IMG/VR virus record: IMGVR_UViG_3300022602_000102
Span: 1 to 59,984 of that record
Strand: one strand, 5' to 3'
Origin: a virus
DNA: 59,984 nucleotides
Shown: one piece after another, positions 6,750 through 15,900 of the stretch
How positions within the stretch are numbered: position 1 is the first letter of the stretch
How the letters are laid out: every line of letters begins with the position of its first letter
Position numbers and translations under genes: made by a program
Notes under the pieces: model-generated
The model's input: the letters and a program-made list of their open reading frames with translations, nothing else
What the model was told of the DNA's origin: nothing
The model's database searches: none

Positions 6750-7940
6750 ATGTCACATACAGATCCAATTATCGATAAAATTATTGTAGCTCGAGTAGGC
6801 CTGCTACTTCGCCACCCATTCTTTGGTAATATGGCTACACGTTTGAAAATCGAAGAAGGTACAGGCTGGATGGGTACTGCCGCAACAGACGGCCGCACCA
6901 TTTATTTTAATCGTGAATTTTTTACTCCTCTTAGTGTTAAACAAGTTGAGTTTGTTATTGCTCACGAAATTTTGCATAACGTATTTGACCACATGGGCCG
7001 TAGAGAAGGTCGTAACCCACGCATCTTTAATATTGCCGCAGACTATTGTGTAAACGGACAATTAGTACGTGATCGCATCGGCGAGCATAATATCGAAGGT
7101 ATTAAAATTTTCCACGATACTAAGTATTACGGTATGGGTGCGGAAGAAGTATACGATAAAATTTATGACGAAATGGACGAAGACGAGCTGAACCAATTAG
7201 GTCAGCTATTGGACGATCACATTGACTGGGACAAAGACGGCAATGGTAAAGACGGTCAGCCAAAGTTCACTAAAGAAGAATTGAAACAAATTCGTGACGA
7301 GATTCGTGAAGCTACAATGCAAGCGGCTCAGGCGGCGGGTGCAGGAAATACTCCTGCTAGTGTACAACGCATGATTAAGGAACTTACAGAGCCTAAAATG
7401 AATTGGCGTGAAATTTTGCGTCAACAAATTCAAAGCACTATTAAGAATGACTATTCATTTATGCGTCCTAATCGTAAGGGCTGGCACATGAACGCTATCT
7501 TGCCTGGAACTCAATTCCAAGATACTATCGACATCTGTGTTGCAATTGACATGTCAGGTTCTATCGGAGATGAACAAGCTAAAGATTTCTTAGGGGAAAT
7601 CAAAGGCATTATGCAAGAATATAAAGACTTTAAGATTAAAGTTTGGTGCTTTGATACAAAAGTTTATAATGAAGCAGACTTTGACGGCTACAACATCGAC
7701 GAGTTTGACTACTACGAACCTATGGGTGGTGGCGGTACAGAATTTGATGCTAACTGGAATTACATGAAAGAACACGATATTCAACCTAAAAAGTTTATCA
7801 TGTTTACTGATGGATACCCTTGGGGTAGCTGGGGAGATGAAGACTATTGCGATACGGTATTCATTATCCACGGCAATGATAAGATTGTTCCACCTTTTGG
7901 AGAACACGCTTACTATCAGTTTGCTACGGAATCAGCATAA
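6750..7940 (+). CDS. Metallopeptidase-like plus VWA domain protein, partner of the MoxR ATPase
   Basis: A 396-residue protein with two domains. Residues 1-110 resemble the putative metallopeptidase domain found with VWA-like domains (DUF2201 type), with HEILH at 72-76 as an HExxH zinc motif followed by N94/D98. The middle (130-230) is acidic and helical. Residues 258-396 form a VWA domain with a complete metal-ion-dependent adhesion site: DMSGS (267-271), T330 in GGGGTEF and D354 in FTDGYPWG. MoxR ATPases act with such VWA proteins. The ATG at 6750 is chosen because the open frame upstream of it is occupied by the promoter and because a good RBS precedes it. The stop overlaps the next start by one base. 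Confidence 0.8.
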   Translation: MSHTDPIIDKIIVARVGLLLRHPFFGNMATRLKIEEGTGWMGTAATDGRTIYFNREFFTPLSVKQVEFVIAHEILHNVFDHMGRREGRNPRIFNIAADYCVNGQLVRDRIGEHNIEGIKIFHDTKYYGMGAEEVYDKIYDEMDEDELNQLGQLLDDHIDWDKDGNGKDGQPKFTKEELKQIRDEIREATMQAAQAAGAGNTPASVQRMIKELTEPKMNWREILRQQIQSTIKNDYSFMRPNRKGWHMNAILPGTQFQDTIDICVAIDMSGSIGDEQAKDFLGEIKGIMQEYKDFKIKVWCFDTKVYNEADFDGYNIDEFDYYEPMGGGGTEFDANWNYMKEHDIQPKKFIMFTDGYPWGSWGDEDYCDTVFIIHGNDKIVPPFGEHAYYQFATESA

Positions 7941-8227
7941 TGGCATTAAAGAACGGCAAGCCCAATCCTCTGGATTATTACAACTTAAGGAGGGTTGAGT
8001 TTGCCTGCCCTCATTTTAAATACACTACTGTAGACAAATATAATCCTACTATAATCAAATCTATCGATACTTGGATACGCAAGCATTTAAATAATAGGTA
8101 TTACATAGGGCAAGGCATTGCACTGGATAATACCAATACAATAGTGTATAATACACGTATCGGTTTTGAAAGTGAGAAAGAACTCAGTTTTTTCACAATT
8201 GCCTGTCCTTTGTTACAAAGTAGATAA
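7940..8227 (+). CDS. Small hypothetical protein
   Basis: A 95-residue protein that starts in a TAATG overlap with the VWA gene, so it is probably co-translated with it. It contains NPLDYYNLRRVEFACPHFKYTTV and a C-terminal part with alternating hydrophobic strands (IALDNTNTIVYNTRIGFESEKELSFFTIACPLL). No family is recognised. Its tight coupling to the MoxR/VWA pair makes it a possible third member of that module. Confidence 0.65.
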   Translation: MALKNGKPNPLDYYNLRRVEFACPHFKYTTVDKYNPTIIKSIDTWIRKHLNNRYYIGQGIALDNTNTIVYNTRIGFESEKELSFFTIACPLLQSR

Positions 8228-8262
8228 TTAAGTTAGTACTTTATCAAACAAGGAGATTCTAA

Positions 8263-8529
8263 ATGGCTGATGTACAAAATCAACAACCCGCAACAGATGC
8301 ACAAGGTTCTACAGAACTAACAATCAATGACCTAAACGCAATGAAAGTTATCATTGATATCGCTAGCTCACGTGGCGCTTTTAAACCAAACGAAATGGTT
8401 GCTATAGGTCAAACTTACACCAAACTAGAAACATTTTTAAATGCTGTAGCCGCACAACAAGCCGCAAATCCAGCGCCAGCTGCTCCAACAGCCGCAGACG
8501 CCGCAGGTGCAGTATCCGCAGGAGCTTAA
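8263..8529 (+). CDS. Small hypothetical protein with Ala/Pro-rich tail
   Basis: An 88-residue protein with a strong RBS (AAGGAG, 8 bases before ATG). Residues 20-65 (ELTINDLNAMKVIIDIASSRGAFKPNEMVAIGQTYTKLETFLNAV) form a compact helical domain that I recall from many marine phage hypotheticals. The last 25 residues are almost only Ala, Pro and Gln and look unstructured. Function is unknown. Confidence 0.7.
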   Translation: MADVQNQQPATDAQGSTELTINDLNAMKVIIDIASSRGAFKPNEMVAIGQTYTKLETFLNAVAAQQAANPAPAAPTAADAAGAVSAGA

Positions 8530-8530
8530 T

Positions 8531-9127
8531 ATGGCCGAAATTAAACACGTAGGCCGTGTTATTGCCACTAACAAAAAATGCTTAGTGGCATATCGTACCC
8601 TACCAGGCGATGCAAGTTTCTGTTTGATCATTCCAACAGAAAATTTACCAGATATCTACCACGATGCTATTATCAACTTAGTTGAAAGTCAAACAGGACA
8701 AGATGCTAATGAGTTTGCAGATGCGTTGGCAAGATCGCAATTCCCCGATGGTAACAATATGTTACGTTCCTTACATGGTTCAAATCGATTAATCAAAGCG
8801 CCGACGAGTGCGATCGAAATGCTTCCTGCTCCTGGAACTAGTATTGTCCTAAGTGAATTGAATCAGATGATTGCCGAAATGCGCGGTGTAACCGTAGATG
8901 ACCTAAGCATTAAAGAAAGCTTTGAAAAGAAAGTTGAAGAACCGAAAGCTACTGCTACAGTAAAAGAAACACCTGCTATTGTTAACGCTGAAGTAATTCC
9001 AACAACATTTGAAAGCCCAGAAGCTGAGGCAAAATTCTATCGTAGCCAAGCTGATAAATTAGCTAAAGAGGCGGCTAACTTCCGTCGTAAAGCAGAGGAA
9101 CTGGCTCCGACCAAGAAAAAGGCGTAA
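8531..9127 (+). CDS. Conserved T4-like phage hypothetical protein
   Basis: A 198-residue protein from ATG 8531 (MAEIKHVGRVIATNKKCLVAYRTLPGDA). An in-frame start at 8507 is rejected because it lies inside the previous gene and lacks spacing. The first 120 residues (YHDAIINLVESQTGQDANEFADALARSQFPDG, MLPAPGTSIVLSELNQMIAEMRG) match a hypothetical family that I recall in marine T4-like phages. The C-terminal 70 residues are charged and predicted helical (AEAKFYRSQADKLAKEAANFRRKAEEL), probably a coiled coil. Function is unknown. Confidence 0.7.
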   Translation: MAEIKHVGRVIATNKKCLVAYRTLPGDASFCLIIPTENLPDIYHDAIINLVESQTGQDANEFADALARSQFPDGNNMLRSLHGSNRLIKAPTSAIEMLPAPGTSIVLSELNQMIAEMRGVTVDDLSIKESFEKKVEEPKATATVKETPAIVNAEVIPTTFESPEAEAKFYRSQADKLAKEAANFRRKAEELAPTKKKA

Positions 9128-9448
9128 ATGACAAAATCGGGAAGAGTACTTCCCAAGGATGTCATAGCGCATTGGCCGGAAGTATTCGGTGATGTAAGAC
9201 TAAATGTAGTACCTCTTAGGTACTTACATTCCGTGCTGGTCAATTTTAAAGATGGTAAAACTTGGGAAATAAAAGTAACAGCGAAAACAAAACGTGAAGG
9301 TTGGAGTACGTTTGAAAGAAATCTCTCCGAACTGGTAAAGAACTACGAGGCTAATATAGACAATGTAGATTTTAAACTAGATACTGACCGTGTAAGAAAA
9401 GATGTCGAAAAAGGCACCGAGAAATTTTTAAAGAAAAAGAAGTTATAA
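9128..9448 (+). CDS. Conserved T4-like phage hypothetical protein
   Basis: A 106-residue basic protein that begins immediately after the previous stop. The C-terminal half (KNYEANIDNVDFKLDTDRVRKDVEKGTEKFLKKKKL) resembles a small protein found near this position in other T4-like phages. The highly basic tail could bind nucleic acid. No catalytic motif is seen. Confidence 0.65.
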   Translation: MTKSGRVLPKDVIAHWPEVFGDVRLNVVPLRYLHSVLVNFKDGKTWEIKVTAKTKREGWSTFERNLSELVKNYEANIDNVDFKLDTDRVRKDVEKGTEKFLKKKKL

Positions 9449-9451
9449 ATA

Positions 9452-10129
9452 ATGAATGTCCGACTACTTAGCTACAGCCAGCCAACAGCAGAATTCTCCA
9501 ATATGGGAATCGCTGATGCCCAGGAACTTATTGCCTATTGCGCCAGAGTTTCAAACCCAAGTAATCAATTCAACACAGAAACTAGTGAGAAGCTTATCAA
9601 GTACCTCATTAAACATCAGCACTGGAGCCCTCTTGAAATGGTCTCAGCTTGCATTGAAATTACAACAACTCGAGACATTGCCCGTCAGATCCTTAGACAC
9701 AGAAGTTTTAGTTTCCAAGAGTTTAGCCAACGCTATGCTGACCCGACAAAGGATCTCAACTTTGTACTTAGAGATGCCAGAAAACAAGACCTCGAGAATA
9801 GACAAAATAGTGTAGAGTTAGATGTTCATAATAATGACGAAGATCGATTCCTTGCCTATCAATGGGAACGTATGCAAGAGCTAGTTATTAAACAAAGTCG
9901 TGAAGCATACGAATGGGCTATTCTAAAAGGTATCGCCAAAGAACAAGCCCGTGCTGTACTACCAGAAGGGTTGATTGAAAGTAGAATTTATATGAATGGT
10001 ACTCTACGCAGTTGGGTACATTTTATAGAACTACGTAGTGCCCACGGCACACAAAAAGAGCACCAACTAGTGGCGCTCGAATGTGCTCGTGTTATTAGCG
10101 AAATATTCCCAATGCTGGGTGATCTTTAA
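9452..10129 (+). CDS. thyX: Flavin-dependent thymidylate synthase ThyX
   Basis: ThyX makes dTMP from dUMP using FAD, NADPH and methylene-tetrahydrofolate, and so supplies thymidine for phage DNA synthesis. The signature RHRSFSFQEFS (82-92) fits RHRx7S, and QRY follows. ARVSNPSNQF (31-40) and HWSPLEM (57-63) are typical N-terminal ThyX blocks. Near the C-terminus NGTLRSWVHFIELRSAHGTQKEHQ carries the substrate-binding arginines. Its 225-residue length is normal for the family. The RBS is weak. Its stop codon interleaves with that of the convergent tail-fibre gene in TTAA. Confidence 0.95.
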   Translation: MNVRLLSYSQPTAEFSNMGIADAQELIAYCARVSNPSNQFNTETSEKLIKYLIKHQHWSPLEMVSACIEITTTRDIARQILRHRSFSFQEFSQRYADPTKDLNFVLRDARKQDLENRQNSVELDVHNNDEDRFLAYQWERMQELVIKQSREAYEWAILKGIAKEQARAVLPEGLIESRIYMNGTLRSWVHFIELRSAHGTQKEHQLVALECARVISEIFPMLGDL

Positions 10130-11289
10130 ACTACTACAGTCCAAGAACTATTTAAATAAATCATTAAATGCTGTTTGCCATCGCTAGCTGGATTCCATCC
10201 AGTGCCGTTGGCAACTGCCATTTGTCCGGCAATAGGGGTAGCAGGAGCTGTACCTAACGGTAACAATGTTGATGAAACACTATAGAAATTATTATAGTAA
10301 GCAGTACTTGTACCTAGTGTAGTTGTTCCGCTATTACCTGGATATATTGTATTACCTAATAATTGTAAAGTTGTAACCGCTGTTGACCCTGTCTTAGTTT
10401 GAAATACTAATGGAACTCCAGCAGTGGTACTAGATAGTACTGGAGTAGTTTGTTGCGATCCGCCATTGAAACTAAACTGAGTAGTTGCAACATTTAACTG
10501 ACTGCCTACAGTTAAGCCTGCTCCAACAAAATTCACAGCCGCTGTAAAACTAGCACTACCCGCTTGAATATAACTGTTTGCAGGTTGGCCACCTAGTGAG
10601 TCTGAATCGCTAGCAGTTCCCCAAAATTTATAATTAGTGCCTCTAGTAGAATAAACTGTAGTTCCGCTAACAGTAGTTTCAACTAACGAATTTAATGTAA
10701 TACCTTGGAATATACCATTTGTAGTAAATCCTGAAATATTACCACTACTAACACTAGTGTTTAATGCAAATGCAGTATTACTTACTGTGAATACTGTGTT
10801 GCTTCCATTTACAATAGCTTGAATAATTGGATAAGATCCGCTTGGACTTGCACTAGCTTGGTTAATTTGAAACTGTGTTGTACCGCTGTTTGTACTAGTA
10901 GTAAATGGGCCAATATGTACGTATGTTGAACCATTATACACATTCAATTGTTGGTTTGTGCTGTCCCACCAAAAGTCGCCAGTAGCTACATCACTAGGAG
11001 GTGCTGTACTTGCGGCTACTTCTGCGCTACCTGCTACTCTGAAACGTAGTCCGTCATAAAATCTTAATTTGTTTGAAGTAGTATCATACCAAATTTGACC
11101 AGCGATAGGTTGCGGAGGTTGTGTAGAGTTGGCAAAATTTTCCAACATATACACAAAATTCTCATTTTGACTTTGCCCATAGCCAGCATAATTTTTACCA
11201 ATTAGAGTAATATCTAAGGTATTATTAATTGTACCGTCTTGAACAGTGGCAATGCTGTTCCCGTTGTAATGATTGATTGTGTATGACAT
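10126..11289 (-). CDS. Tail fibre-like structural protein (paralogue 1)
   Basis: A 387-residue protein. Residues 1-60 (SYTINHYNGNSIATVQDGTINNTLDITLIGKNYAGYG) belong to an N-terminal module shared with the three fibre genes at 12981-19596, presumably the attachment part. Next comes a repeated WYD/WWDS ...VYNGSTYVHIGP element (about 65-130). The remainder is Ser/Thr/Gly-rich beta structure as in trimeric fibres. The C-terminus WTVVV is the last strand. It is the last gene of the minus-strand block and has a possible late promoter (CATAAATA) of its own. Confidence 0.75.
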   Translation of the reverse strand: MSYTINHYNGNSIATVQDGTINNTLDITLIGKNYAGYGQSQNENFVYMLENFANSTQPPQPIAGQIWYDTTSNKLRFYDGLRFRVAGSAEVAASTAPPSDVATGDFWWDSTNQQLNVYNGSTYVHIGPFTTSTNSGTTQFQINQASASPSGSYPIIQAIVNGSNTVFTVSNTAFALNTSVSSGNISGFTTNGIFQGITLNSLVETTVSGTTVYSTRGTNYKFWGTASDSDSLGGQPANSYIQAGSASFTAAVNFVGAGLTVGSQLNVATTQFSFNGGSQQTTPVLSSTTAGVPLVFQTKTGSTAVTTLQLLGNTIYPGNSGTTTLGTSTAYYNNFYSVSSTLLPLGTAPATPIAGQMAVANGTGWNPASDGKQHLMIYLNSSWTVVV

Positions 11290-11309
11290 TCTACTCGTTC
11301 CTTATTCTA

Positions 11310-11317
11310 TATTTATG
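11310..11317 (-). promoter_or_regulatory. Possible T4-type late promoter CATAAATA (minus strand)
   Basis: TATTTATG on the plus strand reads CATAAATA on the minus strand. The predicted start is near 11304, 15 bases before the start codon at 11289, with AAGGAA in the short leader. It overlaps the stop codon of the upstream gene. Confidence 0.45.
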
Positions 11318-12002
11318 CTGGATCTGTTGAGCCAGGTGCTGGCTGTGTAGCTGCCCAGGCATTCAATGCCGCTAATCCGTCAGAATTGTAAGCATATAAT
11401 TCTGGATAAACTGATAACCATGTTGTTGTAAGCTCAGGAACAAGCACTTTAAAACGTATAGTTACACGCCCTTGGTCTTGTAGAGTTAACGTTACCGGTT
11501 GGGTGTTTGTACATGTTCCTTTATAATCGCTTGTAGGTTGTCCAGCGATACTAACCGCAAATTCTGTTTTAGCCATATTTTTAATTTGCACAGTTGTGAC
11601 ATCATTCCATACAGCGCCATTTTGATCTACACACTGAGGAATTAATGTGATTGTGTTGTTTAACCCTACAATGCACTGTCTTTGACCATCTAAGTAAGTA
11701 TTAGGACCAAAATTAACAATAATTTTTCTAATTTTTAAAGTAGAATTAGCAGGATTCCAAAATGCTAAACTAATAGGATTGTAAATGCTGTTGGCAATAG
11801 CGTCGTACATATCTTGTGTAATTGCACCAAGATAATGATTATCTGTGTTTGCAGCAGTGTTTATAATATCGACAAATGGAGCTATAGCGCCGTATAAACC
11901 GACAATCAGCCCGCTGGACAGATCATATGTAATGCTGTATAAGTTAGTTTCAGACCAACCTGCTGCTAGTGTAGTTGGTGCTGCTGATACGGTTGTAGTC
12001 AT
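11313..12002 (-). CDS. Hypothetical protein of the tail-fibre cluster
   Basis: A 229-residue protein rich in Thr, Asn and beta-strand patterns. The central part (IVNFGPNTYLDGQRQCIVGLNNTITLIPQCVDQNGAVW, VTLTLQDQGRVTIRFKVLVPEL) looks like an immunoglobulin-like or jelly-roll beta domain. It may be an accessory fibre or fibre-tip protein; this is inferred from position only. It overlaps the upstream U32-like gene by 4 bases, so the two are probably translated together. Confidence 0.6.
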   Translation of the reverse strand: MTTTVSAAPTTLAAGWSETNLYSITYDLSSGLIVGLYGAIAPFVDIINTAANTDNHYLGAITQDMYDAIANSIYNPISLAFWNPANSTLKIRKIIVNFGPNTYLDGQRQCIVGLNNTITLIPQCVDQNGAVWNDVTTVQIKNMAKTEFAVSIAGQPTSDYKGTCTNTQPVTLTLQDQGRVTIRFKVLVPELTTTWLSVYPELYAYNSDGLAALNAWAATQPAPGSTDPA

Positions 12003-12997
12003 GCGTAATTCCTTGTTATTTGTTTATATACTTTATCACAGTGGTCGCATTCTATTCCGCACACTGTTTTACAATTTTTAGTTAATTCGTTAAATCCTAA
12101 ATCTGTAATTTGATTAACTGAAATAGTAGACAATTTTAAATCGCCTGTAGTACTTAATAATTCACCAAATCTTATATTTCCGCTACGTTTTTGATAAGCA
12201 TCGATTACACGAAACCATCTATCCAACGGAAATCCACGTCCGGCAATTTTTATTGTATTCACTAACCCGTCAAATTTATCTATATCATTAGGAAATGTAA
12301 AAGCTGTTTTTAGCCACTCAGCTGGATTATTTTTAAAATAACTTATACATCCAAGTTTACTATGAACATCGTCTGTTCTGGTTCTATCGTCTTGGAATTT
12401 AATTTGACTAATAATAATATCGTCCCATTGTTTCCATTTACAATCGACTATACATCCTTCATTGACTAACATAGTTATTTTAATATCATGCTGTTTAGCA
12501 TAATTACTCATTTTAGTTAGTGTATCTAAATCTCTATTTAAACTACGGTCAACTATGATGCTTTTCATGTGCAAAACTTCGTGCATAAACACAAAATCTT
12601 TTAATGTGCGAACTAAATTGTTTACACTATTTTTTAATTCTAAATCAGGATTTGCAACACGAAAATCATTTATAATATTTGCTCTTAACAAATAAGTGTT
12701 ATTAAGTGTAACAATATCTGCTTTGATATTTTTTACATGTTCGATTAATTCCGGAACTTGTCCATAAAAATCATTGTCATATACACTAGGATTTACCAAA
12801 TAGTGTACCTTTATTCCATATTTGTCTCTTATGGCATAAAGTTCGTCGAACATATCTTGTCCATTAAAAATACTTCTGGCACTACCAAATCTATTATCGC
12901 TAAAATATATATCCGTAATGGTGCTAGTATCCAAAGAGGCAAGTGGTTCTGACATACCTTGTGTATAAGGTATGCTAAACTTATGGGTTATAGACAT
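11999..12997 (-). CDS. Peptidase U32 / UbiU-UbiV / TrhP-like protein with Fe-S type cysteines
   Basis: A 332-residue protein that looks like a TIM-barrel member of the U32 family. Matching stretches are DIYFSDNRFGSAR (29-41), GIKVHYLVNP (61-70), PDLELKNSVNNLVRT (117-131), KSIIVDRSLNRDL (145-157), a cysteine pair in NEGCIVDC (C182, C186) and NTIKIAGRGFPLDRWFRVIDAYQK (247-270), which parallels the U32 KIEGR...YR block. Seven cysteines (C182, C186, C217, C309, C313, C317, C320) include a C-terminal CxxxCxxxCxxC. Related bacterial proteins bind 4Fe-4S and act in oxygen-independent hydroxylation of ubiquinone or tRNA. The gene overlaps fibre genes on both sides (17 and 4 bases), so it is co-expressed with tail fibres. 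Its substrate is unknown. Remote homology judged by eye. Confidence 0.55.
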   Translation of the reverse strand: MSITHKFSIPYTQGMSEPLASLDTSTITDIYFSDNRFGSARSIFNGQDMFDELYAIRDKYGIKVHYLVNPSVYDNDFYGQVPELIEHVKNIKADIVTLNNTYLLRANIINDFRVANPDLELKNSVNNLVRTLKDFVFMHEVLHMKSIIVDRSLNRDLDTLTKMSNYAKQHDIKITMLVNEGCIVDCKWKQWDDIIISQIKFQDDRTRTDDVHSKLGCISYFKNNPAEWLKTAFTFPNDIDKFDGLVNTIKIAGRGFPLDRWFRVIDAYQKRSGNIRFGELLSTTGDLKLSTISVNQITDLGFNELTKNCKTVCGIECDHCDKVYKQITRNYA

Positions 12998-15900
12998 TTG
13001 TTGTTCTCGATCCTATTCCAATCCACCCAGCTTGAACATTAGTTCCATGGTACCAGTGTCCGGCATCTAATACATTAACAGTTATTTGAAATTGTCCGTA
13101 AGAACCGCTAGTGTTACTTGTAGTTACAGGAGCGCAACTTACTGACCAATTACCCTCTCCCATACCATAGTATGCATTACGAAAATCTTGAACTCTAGTT
13201 AAACTAGGTGCAATATTAAATTGATAATTGCCTTTCCAATTTACAGCAGTACTATCACTACTTAACCCCATAAATGCCGCTAGATCCACAGTTAATGTAA
13301 TAGTTGGATTTCCGCTGTAACTTCCGCCAACCACTGTATGATTGCCAGAACCGTTCATATAGCTGTACCAACTACTTACTTCACCAGAAATTGAAGGAAC
13401 GCCTGAGACTGTGCCGCCGTTACTCTGTGGACTTAAATATAAATCAATAGTGCCAACTATACTTTGTACAATGGCTGCTAAATTTTGATTTAAACGAGTT
13501 ACGTTTACTGGGTCTGGAATGCTTGGCTGATTACTTAAATCAGTATAGCTACCTGTAGCAGCTACTCTGGCTAGTGTATTTCCAAAGTTTACATCAGTAA
13601 GAATTTTTGCCCATGGACTCCAAGTAGTGCCAACATCTCGACGACTACGTACAAAATTATCAGCGTGTGCGCCTGTTACGCCACTCCAGCCAATTAATAA
13701 TTCACCACCGCCTTCACCGCCCAACGATAATAAATTACCATACGTGTCTGGATATCCGTTAGCATAAACATCTCGTAAAGTTAATACATTTCTAGGTTCA
13801 TATGTATTATTATCTTCAATAGTTACACGGCCTTGGTTGTTAATAACAGTAGCAGAACTAGCATTACCATACAAACTACCAGTTACATTACCAGTTACAT
13901 TACCAGTTACATTACCAGTTACATTACCAGTTACATTACCGCTAAAGTTAGGAGCTGTTACAGTTCCTACCATTGTTAATGCGCCGCCTGGTCCAAATTG
14001 TCCAGAATATTGACCGTTATTGGTCATATTTGTATAACCGTCTCCGCCCCAATAAAATCCAGTATCTTGAGCGCCATCGCTGGACCATACAAGACTTGGA
14101 TTGGTTGCAGTGCCATCAGCTAAGAATATTCTACCAGCTTGTGCATATACGTTTCCAGTTACGTTTCCAGTTACGTTTCCAGTTACGTTTCCAGTTACGT
14201 TTCCAGTTACGTTTCCAGTTAAATTACCGCTAAAATTTGGAGCAGTAACAGTTCCAACCATATCTAAGTTTCCGCCTGGACGGAATCTACCCGAATACAC
14301 ACCGGCATTAGTCATTGCTATATAACCGTCAGTATTTCCATAAAATCCAGTTGCTTGGTTAGTACTGTTATACCATGCAATACTTGGTGCCGATGCTGAG
14401 CCGCCACCGATGAATATTCTTCCACCTTGTGCATATATCGAGCCAGTGACGGTGCCATTTAAAGGACCAGTAAAATTTCCAAGAACTTCTGCACCTAGAT
14501 AGCCAATTATTTTTCCAACAGCATCAATCATAAGTGTACTGTCTGTAGCGTATACTGATCCAGTTACGTTTCCAGTTACGTTTCCAGTTACGTTTCCAGT
14601 TACGTTTCCAGTTAAATTACCAACAACGTTTGCATTAGTATAACCTATTTGTCTTGTTGTAGAATTAACAATAACAGTTAAATTATCTGCGGCTAACAAA
14701 TTGCCAGTCACATTACCAGTTAAATTGCCAGTCACATTACCAGTTAAATTACCAACAACGTTTGCGTTGGTATATCCAAGTTGTTTAGTGCTAGAATTCC
14801 AAATACGTGTAGAATCAGCAGCTAATACATCACCAGTTAAATTACCTAATACATTACCAGTTACATTACCAGACAAAGGTCCGGTAAAGTTACCTATAAC
14901 ATTAGCATTTGTATACCCAAGTTGCTTTGTTATAGCATTCCAAACAGTCGTGCTATCATTTGCTTTTAGACTACCAGTTAAATCACCGATGATATTTGCA
15001 CTTGTATATCCAATTGTTTTGTTGTTAGATATAGTGTTAATCATTACAGTACCATCCGAAGATACTGTATTACCTGTAATATTAATATTGTATAAACCGT
15101 TGTCGTTATAAACAAAATCTAAAGGTTTGTCTGCAACATTTGTCCATTCTACTAAACTTGCTACCGCAGCTAATTGAGCTGTTCCAGCTGCATTTGAATA
15201 ATTTGCTGTATCTGCACTAGTAGCATGTCCGTAAAAATTAGCAGCTGTAACAGAAGTTGCTGTAATGCTTCCAGAACTGTTAATGTTTCCAGACGAAATT
15301 ACCGCTGTAGATAAATTGTTTACAGCCGTATTACCTAAACTATCACGTCCAACAACAGTATTTGGAGTATTAGTAGTTGTTGCGCTTACATAAGCACCGC
15401 CTAAATTTAATTTATCTGATTTTTGTGCTATAGAATATACATAGCCTGCATAGATATTTTGAAACTGTAGTGTACTACTACCGATGTTACTAGTTGCTGT
15501 TGTGCTTGGTAATATATCGCTTCCAGTAAGTGTTACAGTACCATTACTATTAGTTCCTAAAGTTAATACGTTGCCAACGGCTTGAATACTAGAATTGTTA
15601 ACAACTGCTCCGCCTGTAGTAAGTCCTGCTGAAAATGTTGTTAGTGTTGGAAATACTGTATTACGTAAAGGTGCATAATAACTTGCAGGTTCATTACCTA
15701 AATTATCTGCGTTAGTTGCAGTTCCATATACTTTAAAATTAGTGCTTAATGTTATACCTGGATAAATTATTGGAAAATTTGTTGCTATACCCGAGTCGGC
15801 TGGTGTAAATTCTGGATCTGCACTAACAATATATAATAACTGTCCATTGGCGTATGCTTGTTGAACAGCGTGTATCGCTGATGGAACTGCATTATCTGCT

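Noticed and set aside
9444-9451. Exact TATAAATA immediately before thyX
   Set aside because: By T4 spacing transcription would start near 9457, after the thyX ATG at 9452. The string arises from the preceding stop codon (TAA) followed by ATA.
13879-14619. CRISPR-like or iteron-like tandem repeats
   Set aside because: The 12-base units have no spacers and are in frame with the tail-fibre gene, encoding GNVT. They are protein repeats.
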